Origin: Athalassotoga sp049965695
GTDB taxonomy: Bacteria > Thermotogota > Thermotogae > Mesoaciditogales > Mesoaciditogaceae
Direction of reading: 5' to 3'
Assembly (NCBI RefSeq): GCF_049965695.1
Contig: NZ_JBMFWB010000015.1
Span: forward strand, 1-53,481
DNA length: 53,481 bases
Below the pieces are notes generated by a model. That model had not been told where the DNA came from. It did not search any database and saw only the letters and a list, made by a program, of their open reading frames with translations. Positions 42,761 through 50,650 of the stretch are shown in pieces. The position numbers were made by a program, and so were the translations under genes. How positions within the stretch are numbered: the stretch's first letter is position 1; every line of letters begins with the position of its first letter.

Positions 42761-43909
42761 TCAAACCTCCTCTAATTTCTCTATCCTCGAAAATACCATC
42801 AAGGCTATGAAAATCGCCACGGCCGCGTATATCAAAAGAGGTATGATATCTGTCAATATCTGCGAAATCTGGTAATTCAATATGTTAACCCTCTGCATTG
42901 CGTCTGCCATAAATGTTAAAGGAAAGAATTTTGAAATTATCTGGGCTACATGGGGCATCTGATCGATAGGCATGAAAAGTCCGCTTACAAAAATTGTAGG
43001 TACCACGTAGCCTATTATTATCGCGCTTGATATCTTTTGATTGGGAGAAAGCGTTGATATTATGATACCGAAACTTGCAAAGGCAAAACTTCCGAGTGCA
43101 AGTATCAAAAGCGTTCTCAACGGTGCGTTAAAGCCACTGCCAAAGTAAATCTGTGCCGTCAGCAGAGCAATTGCACCCTTTATAACGCCATCCATCGTGT
43201 AAGCAAGCGTCTTTCCACTTAAATAAAGAGACCTGTTCACGTTGCTTACGATGATCCCGTTCAAAATTCCATGTTCTCTTTCGTAAGATACTGAAGTTGA
43301 AAGAGTTATCGCTATACTTGCCATCGCGATAAGAGCGGCAATGCCGGGTATCATGAAATCTATGTAGTTCAAATTTGCGCCTGACGGTCCTTCAAAAGAA
43401 AGTTGCGGAGGGCCTATCGGTATTTTAGCGTTGGGTTTCTTGTAAAGTTCAAGTATGTTGTAAATCATGACGCCGTTACTTACTTCGGAAAGAATAGATC
43501 GCAATGCTTGATATATCACCACGGATGTTTGAATATTCGCGGTTGACGGCATGAAATTCAAAGAAAAATTGTTTGAATTTTCGACATTTTTTGAAAATCC
43601 CGTCGGTATGACGATGGCTCCGTCAAAAGTTCCATCGTTAAGACCTTTTGTGAGTTCCGCGTAACTGCTGACAGATTTAAAACTGTCTCCTTTAAGCATG
43701 CCGTAAACAAGAGAAAGAATGACCTTTGAATATTCTCCGGTATCTTCGTTGTAAACGGCTACCCTGTAATTTTGGGGATTTATCATACTTGGAAAGATAT
43801 AGCCGAGAATAAGCATGAGCGCTATTGGAACGACTATCGTTAAAAATATCATGCTTTTAGATCTGTAAATCATTTTCAGTTCATTCAAAAAAGATCTGAG
43901 TATATCCAT
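42761..43909 (-). CDS. ABC-2 type membrane permease
   Basis: A 382-residue export permease with one N-terminal helix (about 20-40), a long extracytoplasmic domain (about 40-175) and five C-terminal helices, ending with the ABC2_membrane_3 pattern (GYVVPTIFVSGLFMPIDQMP). Such proteins pair with an ATPase to export drugs, lipids or polymers, but no ATPase gene is near. The ATG overlaps the GH13 stop region and follows AAGG. Confidence 0.88.
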   Translation of the reverse strand: MDILRSFLNELKMIYRSKSMIFLTIVVPIALMLILGYIFPSMINPQNYRVAVYNEDTGEYSKVILSLVYGMLKGDSFKSVSSYAELTKGLNDGTFDGAIVIPTGFSKNVENSNNFSLNFMPSTANIQTSVVIYQALRSILSEVSNGVMIYNILELYKKPNAKIPIGPPQLSFEGPSGANLNYIDFMIPGIAALIAMASIAITLSTSVSYEREHGILNGIIVSNVNRSLYLSGKTLAYTMDGVIKGAIALLTAQIYFGSGFNAPLRTLLILALGSFAFASFGIIISTLSPNQKISSAIIIGYVVPTIFVSGLFMPIDQMPHVAQIISKFFPLTFMADAMQRVNILNYQISQILTDIIPLLIYAAVAIFIALMVFSRIEKLEEV

Positions 43910-43910
43910 G

Positions 43911-45185
43911 TCAAATACCTTCTTTGTAAGCCGATATCAAAATGTAATCGTCAAGATCAAATGTGGCTTTTCCATTTTTGTCTACATAAAAAGTATATGG
44001 TATTTTTTTTACATGGTCAAAAGCGTGAATGTAAGTGTTCGAAAAGATACCATCAAAATCGACCGTTATTTTTACCGCTCCTTCATCAAAGTTTCCTATG
44101 TAAAGCACCAAAGTTCCGTCTGCCCTTCTTAAAATGGAAATGGCCGAGGCGTAGTGATCTGTCTTTAGCACGTTTATCGTTCCGTAAGATAAAGATGGCG
44201 TTGTTTTTTTGAGTTCTATCGTTTCTCTCATGAAATTCTGAAAATCAGCGTCACCATTTGAAAAATCGAAATGAAATTCGTTGAAAATATCCGGTCTCTC
44301 TTTGATCGCGAACTCCTGGCCGTTGTAAAGCAAAGTTGCGCCCTTTTGAGCCATCAAAAGGGTCGTCCATGCACGCAATTTGTCCTGCGAGACATATTTT
44401 GCGATACGTTCCTGATCGTGATTTTCTAAAAACCTTAATTTTATATGATCGTCGAAAATCTGCTTTTGATATTCGAAATTAGCGGCATAATTTGAAAGGG
44501 AATTATTTCCGTTGAAATAAGCCTTTAGAATGTCGTAACTATCGTAATCGTAAGTTATGTCAAATGCCTGATAAAGGTAAGGATCCTTTGACTCGGACAG
44601 CCATATTAAATTCTTTAAACCGGAAAGTTCCGATCTTGCCCTGTTCCAAAATGCCACCGGTACAAGGCCGGCCACATCACATCTGAATCCATCGATATCG
44701 TATGTTTTTACCCAGAATTTCAAGGTATCTATAAGATACGCCGAAAGATCGGCATTTGAAAAATCGAAATCTATCACATCAGACCAATCTGCAACCTTCC
44801 TTGTCGGATTGCCATTTCCATCTCTCATGAACCATTCGGGATGAATAGATGCCAAAACGGAATCTGTTGCCATATGGTTGAAAACCACATCCATCATGGC
44901 TTTCATTCCAAGATCGTGAATTGATCTTACAAGATGTTTGAAATCTTCATCACCGCCAAGAGACGGATCTAACGTTCTGTAATCCCTTATCGCGTAAGGT
45001 GAACCAAGTGTACCCTTTCTATTCTTAACACCCGTCGGATGGACGGGCATAAACCACACGATATCAACGCCTAAATCTTTTATTCTTTCGAGATCTTTCT
45101 CAACGTTTGAAAAACCTCCGTAAGCCCTTGCAAAAACTTCGTATATAACGACTTTCTCAAGATCCCTGGATGTATTCAGTGCCAA
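43911..45185 (-). CDS. GH13-family alpha-glucan hydrolase (cytoplasmic)
   Basis: A 424-residue alpha-amylase-family enzyme without a signal peptide. The catalytic triad is visible: nucleophile Asp in DGFRCDVAG, acid Glu in WLSESKD, and Asp in FLENHDQER; MDVVFNHM is conserved region I. It probably cuts imported malto-oligosaccharides. TTG 45185 is preferred because GGAGG lies eight bases upstream; the ATG at 45200 overlaps that Shine-Dalgarno. First gene of the GH13-permease-manA-priA-tauE operon. Confidence 0.88.
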   Translation of the reverse strand: MALNTSRDLEKVVIYEVFARAYGGFSNVEKDLERIKDLGVDIVWFMPVHPTGVKNRKGTLGSPYAIRDYRTLDPSLGGDEDFKHLVRSIHDLGMKAMMDVVFNHMATDSVLASIHPEWFMRDGNGNPTRKVADWSDVIDFDFSNADLSAYLIDTLKFWVKTYDIDGFRCDVAGLVPVAFWNRARSELSGLKNLIWLSESKDPYLYQAFDITYDYDSYDILKAYFNGNNSLSNYAANFEYQKQIFDDHIKLRFLENHDQERIAKYVSQDKLRAWTTLLMAQKGATLLYNGQEFAIKERPDIFNEFHFDFSNGDADFQNFMRETIELKKTTPSLSYGTINVLKTDHYASAISILRRADGTLVLYIGNFDEGAVKITVDFDGIFSNTYIHAFDHVKKIPYTFYVDKNGKATFDLDDYILISAYKEGI

Positions 45186-45204
45186 CAGTTTAACCTCCAT
45201 TTGA

Positions 45205-45213
45205 TGTTATAAT
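45205..45213 (+). promoter_or_regulatory. Extended -10 promoter for queA
   Basis: TGTTATAAT, extended -10 box 39 bases upstream of the queA start. Confidence 0.5.
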
Positions 45214-45227
45214 CTGATACAGAATAT

Positions 45228-45236
45228 ATTTTACCA
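45228..45236 (-). promoter_or_regulatory. Extended -10 promoter for the GH13 operon
   Basis: On the minus strand TGGTAAAAT, 42 bases upstream of TTG 45185. It faces and overlaps the transcript of the queA promoter. Confidence 0.45.
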
Positions 45237-45252
45237 CAGGAGGCATTATCAA

Positions 45253-46239
45253 TTGAGATTAGAAGACTTCGATTATTATCTTCCAAAATCGGCAATAGCC
45301 CAAAATCCTGTAACGCCCAGAGATCACGCAAAACTCATGGTCATACATAGAGACACCCGTAAAATAGAACACAGGATCTTTTACAACATAACTGACTATT
45401 TAAATCACGACGATCTTTTAATTGTCAACGAGACCAAAGTTATACATGCAAGGTTAATAGGCCATAAAACAACCGGCGCAAAAGTTGAGGTTTTTTTGCT
45501 GAAAAAAATAGAAGACAAAATCTGGCAAACACTTGTAAAGCCCGGCGGCAAGATAAAAGTCGGTACCGAGATCATTTTCAACGGTGCAAAAGGAAAATGC
45601 ATAGAGCATTTGGATGATGGGACAAGATATTTTCAATTCGATGTCGAAGATGACGAACTTGAAAAGATCGGTGAAATTCCACTTCCGCCTTACATAACGA
45701 AAACAACGTCTGATCCATCCGAATATCAGACGGTTTACGCAAAAGATCCGGCATCCGTTGCTGCCCCGACGGCAGGACTTCACTTCACAGAAGAATTGCT
45801 TGAAAAAATATCTGCAATGGGTGTTAAAATATTAAAGATAACACTTGATGTCGGCCTTGATACTTTCAGGCCGATAGAAACAGATGAAGTTGAGGCTCAC
45901 AAGATGCACACGGAATTTTACAGAATTCCGCCGGAAGTGGCCAGCGAAATAGTTAACAAAAAAGGCAGGGTTTTCGCGGTTGGCACAACCGTCGTCAGAA
46001 CACTTGAATCGTGGGCTAAAACCGGAAATCTTTACGGTAACACGTCTCTTTACATATACCCGCCTTACGAATTCAAAGTCGTAGATGCGATGATAACCAA
46101 TTTTCACATTCCCAAATCGTCTTTGATAGTGCTTGTTTCGGCATTTGCAGGGAGGGATCTCGTGATGGAAGCGTACAAATTAGCACTTGAAAACGAATAC
46201 AGGTTTTTCTCCTTCGGGGACGCCTGCCTCTTTATTTGA
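45253..46239 (+). CDS. queA: S-adenosylmethionine:tRNA ribosyltransferase-isomerase
   Basis: A 328-residue enzyme that adds the epoxycyclopentanediol group in queuosine tRNA modification. Family signatures: DFDYYLPKSAIAQNP, VNETKVIHARL, PLPPYI, SVAAPTAGLHFTEELL, LDVGLDTFRP and TNFHIPKSSLIVLVSAFAG. The start is TTG behind AGGAGG. First of a run with radC and the carboxyltransferase gene. Confidence 0.97.
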   Translation: MRLEDFDYYLPKSAIAQNPVTPRDHAKLMVIHRDTRKIEHRIFYNITDYLNHDDLLIVNETKVIHARLIGHKTTGAKVEVFLLKKIEDKIWQTLVKPGGKIKVGTEIIFNGAKGKCIEHLDDGTRYFQFDVEDDELEKIGEIPLPPYITKTTSDPSEYQTVYAKDPASVAAPTAGLHFTEELLEKISAMGVKILKITLDVGLDTFRPIETDEVEAHKMHTEFYRIPPEVASEIVNKKGRVFAVGTTVVRTLESWAKTGNLYGNTSLYIYPPYEFKVVDAMITNFHIPKSSLIVLVSAFAGRDLVMEAYKLALENEYRFFSFGDACLFI

Positions 46240-46240
46240 T

Positions 46241-46894
46241 ATGGAAAAGCCAAGAGAGCGGGCGATAGAAAGGGGAATAGAATCGCTTAGCGACGCTGAA
46301 CTTGTGGCGATTCTTTTGAGAACCGGCACAAAAGGCAAATACGTCGTTGAAGTTGCAGAAGAAATCATGAACAAATTCGAAGGTTCTTTTGTTAAGATGA
46401 AAAATGCACCAATCGAAGAACTGCGCGATGTTTCTTGCGGAATAGGCAAAACAAAAGCGCTGACGATTAAAGCCGCACTTGAAATAGGACAGAGAATGTG
46501 GAAAGAATCTTTGAAAGAAAAGAAATTTTTAAAATCAGCGGATGATGTCTATGATTTTTGCAAAGATATGACCTTGATGCCTGTTGAATATGTCAGAGTC
46601 ATAGTTGTAAATTCGCAACTTGGCGCCATAGCGGTAAAAGACGTGACCGTTGGAACGGCAAATTCTTCTTTAATCCATCCGAGAGAAATTTTTGGCATAG
46701 CCGTTAGATATCCATCTTCCGGTGTTATCGTGGTGCACAATCATCCCTCGGGAAACCCAAAGCCAAGCAAGGAAGATGAAGATGCAACTTACAGGATAAA
46801 GGAAGCAGGCGAAATTCTCGGAATAAAATTACTCGATCATGTCGTAGTTGCCACGGATGGCTTTTACAGTTTTTCAAAGTCAGGTAAATTGTAA
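46241..46894 (+). CDS. radC: RadC/JAB-domain protein
   Basis: A 217-residue protein with a helix-hairpin-helix region (LSDAELVAILLRTGTKGK) and the JAMM metal motif HNHPSGNPKPSKEDEDAT. Historically called a DNA repair protein; its activity is unproved. ATG 46241 comes directly after the queA stop, and PRERAIERG matches family N-termini. A TTG at 46187, inside queA, would add 18 residues. Confidence 0.92.
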   Translation: MEKPRERAIERGIESLSDAELVAILLRTGTKGKYVVEVAEEIMNKFEGSFVKMKNAPIEELRDVSCGIGKTKALTIKAALEIGQRMWKESLKEKKFLKSADDVYDFCKDMTLMPVEYVRVIVVNSQLGAIAVKDVTVGTANSSLIHPREIFGIAVRYPSSGVIVVHNHPSGNPKPSKEDEDATYRIKEAGEILGIKLLDHVVVATDGFYSFSKSGKL

Positions 46895-46912
46895 TCTGGT
46901 GAGGAGGCTTTT

Positions 46913-48319
46913 ATGAAAGAAATTAATTTTATGGATACAACGCTTCGAGATGCCCACCAATCTCTGCTTGCAACAAGAATGAAGACATCTGAAATGCTTC
47001 CTGTTTTGGAAGAAATGGACGAGATAGGTTACTCTGCGTTTGAAATGTGGGGTGGAGCGACTTTTGATTCGTGTTTGAGATATCTCAACGAAGATCCGTG
47101 GGAAAGGTTAAAAATCATAAGAAAGCACGTTAAAAACACGAAATTACAGATGCTTCTGAGAGGTCAAAACATTCTCGGATATTCGAATTATCCGGACGAT
47201 GTGCTTGAACTCTTTATAAGAAAGATGATAGAAGACGGCATAGATGTGGTTAGAATTTTTGATGCCCTAAACGATCCGAGAAATCTCGAAAAGCCGATAG
47301 AGTTTGCCAAAAAATACGGTGCGCATGTGCAAGGCGCCATAAGTTACACGGTAAGCCCTGTTCACACGATAGAAAAATACGTCGAGTTTGCAAAAAAGAT
47401 CGTGGGAATGGGTATAGATTCGATATGCATAAAGGACATGGCAGGCCTTCTGACAGCACCCATGGCACATGCACTCGTAAAAGAATTGAAGAAAAACTTT
47501 TCACTTCCCATTGAAGTTCACTCTCATTTCACGAGTGGCCTTGCAGACGCCGCTTACTGGGCGGCAATAGAGGCAGGAGCCGATGTGATAGACACGGCCA
47601 CAAGTGCTCTTGCTTACGGTACAAGTCAGCCCGCGGCAGAACCTTTCGTAATGGCTTTGAAAGACAGCAAAGAGTTTTCTGTGAATCTTGACATGAACAA
47701 AATAAATCATGTCAACGAACATTTCATAAAAGTCAGATCGGCCCATAAAACAGATGATGTTTCCATGACAACGATAGATTCAAGGATCTTTTCGGCGCAG
47801 GTACCGGGCGGGATGCTTTCAAACCTTGTAAGTCAACTTAAGGCTCAAAACTCTTTAGACAAATACGATGATGTTATGAAAGAAATTCCACAGGTAAGAG
47901 AAGATCTCGGCTTTCCTCCGCTTGTGACACCCACAAGTCAAATTGTTGGTGTTCAGGCAGTTTTGAATGTTTTGAACGGCGAAAGATACAAAATGGTTAC
48001 CAAAGAAACCAAAAACTACGTTAAAGGCATGTATGGAAAATCTCCGGCGCCGATAAGCGATGAAATTGTAAAGAAAATACTGGGAAATGAAAAACCTATA
48101 AATGTAAGACCCGCGGATTTACTTGATCCGGTACTTGGAAAAGCGAAAAAAGAGATAGGAGATCTTGCCCAAAACGACGAAGATTTACTCAGTTACGTTC
48201 TGTTTCCGCAGATTGCGAAACCTTTCTTGGAGAAAAAATATATCGCAAAAGTGAAAGTTGATTTTAAAATGTTAGACGAATATACATCTGAGTTTCTAAA
48301 TCCGATATATCCGGTGTGA
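46913..48319 (+). CDS. Biotin-dependent carboxyltransferase subunit (OadA/PycB/5S type) without biotin domain
   Basis: A 468-residue TIM-barrel enzyme: DTTLRDAHQSLLATRM, WGGATFDSCLRYLNEDPWERL, RGQNILGY, SICIKDMAGLL, and metal ligands in EVHSHFTSGL. The C-terminal PYC_OADA region (SAQVPGGMLSNL) is present. There is no biotin-carrier AMKM motif; the protein stops near where that domain would begin, so a separate biotinyl subunit is needed. It could belong to oxaloacetate decarboxylase, pyruvate carboxylase or methylmalonyl-CoA carboxyltransferase. GTGAGGAGG precedes the ATG. Confidence 0.92.
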   Translation: MKEINFMDTTLRDAHQSLLATRMKTSEMLPVLEEMDEIGYSAFEMWGGATFDSCLRYLNEDPWERLKIIRKHVKNTKLQMLLRGQNILGYSNYPDDVLELFIRKMIEDGIDVVRIFDALNDPRNLEKPIEFAKKYGAHVQGAISYTVSPVHTIEKYVEFAKKIVGMGIDSICIKDMAGLLTAPMAHALVKELKKNFSLPIEVHSHFTSGLADAAYWAAIEAGADVIDTATSALAYGTSQPAAEPFVMALKDSKEFSVNLDMNKINHVNEHFIKVRSAHKTDDVSMTTIDSRIFSAQVPGGMLSNLVSQLKAQNSLDKYDDVMKEIPQVREDLGFPPLVTPTSQIVGVQAVLNVLNGERYKMVTKETKNYVKGMYGKSPAPISDEIVKKILGNEKPINVRPADLLDPVLGKAKKEIGDLAQNDEDLLSYVLFPQIAKPFLEKKYIAKVKVDFKMLDEYTSEFLNPIYPV

Positions 48320-48320
48320 A

Positions 48321-48869
48321 ATGTTAAAATTTGAGATCGGTGGAACTAAAATAGAAGTTGAAAAATGCGATATAACAAAAGAAAAAGTTGAAGCCATAGT
48401 TAACGCTGCCAATTCGCATCTTTCCCATGGCGGCGGGGTTGCGCTTGCGATATCGAGATCAGGCGGGCCGGATATAGACAAAGAATCACGGGATTACATC
48501 TCAAAATACGGTCCTGTTGAAACGGGAAAAGTGGCAGTAACTTCGGGCGGAAAACTCACAGCGCATTTCGTCATTCATGCCGTCGGCCCAATATGGGGCG
48601 AAGGAGATGAAGATCGCAAACTATCCGCTGCCTTTGAAAATGCACTTTTAAAAGCAGATGAGATGAAAATCAAAAGCATCGCTTTTCCTGCCATTAGTTC
48701 GGGTATATACGGTTTCCCAAAAGACAGATGTGCAAAGATTTTTTATGAAACTTTGAACGCATACTTTTCACGACATCATTCTCAGATAAATTTAGTGAGA
48801 ATGTGCCTTTATTCGGATGAAGACTTGAAAATTTTTGAATCTGTTTTTAATCCAAACCAATGGGTATAG
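48321..48869 (+). CDS. Macrodomain protein (ADP-ribose-binding hydrolase)
   Basis: A 182-residue macrodomain of the MacroD/TARG type. Motifs: DITKEKVEAIVNAANSHLSHGGGVALAI, HAVGPIWGEG and FPAISSGIYGFPKD. Members bind ADP-ribose and hydrolyse O-acetyl-ADP-ribose or ADP-ribosyl esters. It starts one base after the carboxyltransferase stop. The sirtuin in this window would make its likely substrate. Confidence 0.92.
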   Translation: MLKFEIGGTKIEVEKCDITKEKVEAIVNAANSHLSHGGGVALAISRSGGPDIDKESRDYISKYGPVETGKVAVTSGGKLTAHFVIHAVGPIWGEGDEDRKLSAAFENALLKADEMKIKSIAFPAISSGIYGFPKDRCAKIFYETLNAYFSRHHSQINLVRMCLYSDEDLKIFESVFNPNQWV

Positions 48870-48871
48870 GA

Positions 48872-48900
48872 AGGCTGCTTCGCTTTTCACGAAGCAGCCT
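48872..48900. terminator. Hairpin between convergent macrodomain and csp genes
   Basis: AGGCTGCTTCG (48872-48882) and CGAAGCAGCCT (48890-48900) form a perfect 11-bp stem with a 7-base loop. No U-run follows on either strand, so it may stop transcription poorly or protect 3' ends. Confidence 0.6.
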
Positions 48901-48907
48901 ATAAGTT

Positions 48908-49105
48908 CTAAGCAGGTTTAACGTTAGATGCTTGTTTTCCCTTTGGGCCTTCCGTAACATCAAAAGTAACCTTTTGATTTTCCTTTAACTCCTTGTATCC
49001 CCCCGCTTGAATGGCTGAATAATGAACAAAAATATCAGTGCCATCTTCTGCCGTTATGAACCCAAACCCCTTTTTTGAATCAAACCACTTGACAGTACCT
49101 TTCAT
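48908..49105 (-). CDS. Cold-shock domain protein
   Basis: A 65-residue CspA-type OB-fold RNA chaperone. RNP1 is KGFGFITA and RNP2 is DIFVHYSAI. GGAGG precedes the ATG. The leader of about 40 bases is short compared with cold-induced cspA leaders. Confidence 0.96.
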   Translation of the reverse strand: MKGTVKWFDSKKGFGFITAEDGTDIFVHYSAIQAGGYKELKENQKVTFDVTEGPKGKQASNVKPA

Positions 49106-49153
49106 TCGTGTTGCCTCCTTAAAAATTCTGTGATTTTCTCAAAACCTAAAGTT

Positions 49154-49182
49154 ATTATATCCCTATTTTTACAAAATTCCAA
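49154..49182 (-). promoter_or_regulatory. csp promoter
   Basis: On the minus strand TTGGAA, a 17-base spacer and TATAAT (49154-49159). The best two-box promoter in the window. Confidence 0.6.
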
Positions 49183-49215
49183 ATTGACAAAGCGATCAAA
49201 TAAAATTCACCTTTT

Positions 49216-49434
49216 TTAAAGGTTATCATTCTTCAAATATTTGTGCAAGTTTTCGTCGAGCACCCCATTCGGTAACATCCAATCTTCATGGTATTTTCCA
49301 TTTTCTTCCATTTGATAACGTACACAATTTTCCCAATTACCTTTACAATATTCCTTTATCCAGTGTTCCTCCAAAAGACCTTTTTCATAAAACATCCTCA
49401 TCGGACAAACGTTGTACCATTTGCATGTTTTCAT
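49216..49434 (-). CDS. Small Cys-containing conserved-type protein
   Basis: A 72-residue protein starting MKTCKWYNVCPMRMFYEKG, with EYCKGNWENCVRYQMEENG further on. Four cysteines (4, 10, 30 and 37) in a C-x5-C-x19-C-x6-C pattern could bind a metal or Fe-S cluster. I recall similar short proteins in anaerobes but assign no function. AAGGTG lies five bases before the ATG. It is a single gene 110 bases from csp on the same strand. Confidence 0.7.
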   Translation of the reverse strand: MKTCKWYNVCPMRMFYEKGLLEEHWIKEYCKGNWENCVRYQMEENGKYHEDWMLPNGVLDENLHKYLKNDNL

Positions 49435-49474
49435 CTTTTCACCTTTTTAATTTATCCTCGAATAATTTTTAACT

Positions 49475-49491
49475 CCGGCAGGCATTCTTTC
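49475..49491 (+). repeat. Partial copy of the GGCAGG element
   Basis: CCGGCAGGCATTCTTTC matches CCGGCAGGTACTCTTTC at 17879-17895 in 15 of 17 bases. Only the left end is present; no matching right arm is seen nearby. Confidence 0.4.
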
Positions 49492-49645
49492 ATGTTTCAG
49501 TATATCATATTTATGAAATTAAGTTTAAATCGATGATTATCTTTGAAACATCAAGATTTTAGAAGATAAATGTTTATATTCGCCAAATAAAGCCTAAAAC
49601 CACTTAATATGACATTTGTTCAAGAATGTAAACACATATATAATT

Positions 49646-49675
49646 TTTACATACTTGTATATATACCATTATAAG
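49646..49675 (+). promoter_or_regulatory. murQ promoter
   Basis: TTTACA (49646-49651), an 18-base spacer and TATAAG (49670-49675), just upstream of the GGAGG of murQ. The spacer holds the alternating tract GTATATATAC, a possible operator. Confidence 0.45.
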
Positions 49676-49702
49676 TTTATCAAAACAATCCGGAGGTGTA
49701 TT

Positions 49703-50611
49703 TTGCCTAAATTTGAAGAAATAGAGGAACTTGAAACCGAAAGATCGAATCCCAAGACTTCAGAAATAGATAAGATGGATTCATTGGAAATCGCAAAAAT
49801 CATGAACGCAGAAGATAAAACAATAGCCTTGGCGGTGGAAAAAACTTTAGAAAGTATATCTAAACTGGCAGAAAAAATATCATCGGCTATAAAAAATGGG
49901 GGCAGATGTGTATATGTCGGAGCCGGTACCTCCGGCCGTGTTGCAATGATAGATGCGGTTGAGACGGTACCGACATTCAATTTACCGGTTGGAACTTTTA
50001 CAACCATTTTGGCCGGCGGGCCGGAGGCGATGATAAGATCACTGGAAAATGTTGAAGACGATTGGGGAGGTGGTGCGCAGGAGATCTTGAAAAACAATGT
50101 TTCTTCCAAAGATGTGGTGATAGGAATTTCGGCAAGTGGAAGGACGCCTTTTGTTATGGGTGCTATTGAAAAGGCAAGACAACTTGGGGCATTAACTGGA
50201 TCTATATCCAACGTCGGCAACGCTAAATTATCTTCTATGGTTGATATACCGATAGAAGTCATAACCGGTCCTGAAGTTGTAACGGGATCAACAAGGCTAA
50301 AGGCCGGGACGGCACAAAAAATGGCTTTGAACATGTTAAGTACAATTTCGATGATAAAACTTGGCAAAGTTTACAAAAATCTGATGGTCGATGTTACTCC
50401 CATAAACGAAAAATTAGTCATAAGGGCTATAAACATAATCGTCAGTGCAACTGGCGTTTCCAAGTCAAAGGCCGAAGAATTGTTGAAAGTATCGGGAATG
50501 AGACCAAAAGTAGCCATAATAATGGCTTTAACCAATTCTTCCGTAAAAGAAGCGGAGGAGTTGTTAGGGAAAAGTGGTGGAAGTGTGAGAATGGCGATAA
50601 GCAAAGTTTAG
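49703..50611 (+). CDS. murQ: N-acetylmuramic acid 6-phosphate etherase
   Basis: A 302-residue SIS-domain enzyme that removes lactate from MurNAc-6-P to give GlcNAc-6-P in cell-wall recycling. Motifs: ETERSNPKTSEIDKM, YVGAGTSGRVAMIDAVETVPTF (first catalytic Glu), AGGPEAMIRSLENVEDD (second Glu), ISASGRTPFV and TGSTRLKAGTAQKM. DAVETVPTF differs from the usual DAxECPPTF. TTG 49703 is the start behind GGAGGTG; an ATG at 49616 would add an AT-rich tail. A peptide-type ABC importer follows, suggesting uptake of MurNAc-containing material. Confidence 0.9.
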   Translation: MPKFEEIEELETERSNPKTSEIDKMDSLEIAKIMNAEDKTIALAVEKTLESISKLAEKISSAIKNGGRCVYVGAGTSGRVAMIDAVETVPTFNLPVGTFTTILAGGPEAMIRSLENVEDDWGGGAQEILKNNVSSKDVVIGISASGRTPFVMGAIEKARQLGALTGSISNVGNAKLSSMVDIPIEVITGPEVVTGSTRLKAGTAQKMALNMLSTISMIKLGKVYKNLMVDVTPINEKLVIRAINIIVSATGVSKSKAEELLKVSGMRPKVAIIMALTNSSVKEAEELLGKSGGSVRMAISKV

Positions 50612-50650
50612 TTGTATCCCTAATGGGCATTTTAGATTGGAGGGTTGAAA

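Noticed and set aside
49669..50367. 232-codon ORF opposite murQ
   Set aside because: Shadow frame with a hydrophobic, Ser/Pro-rich product and no start signal.
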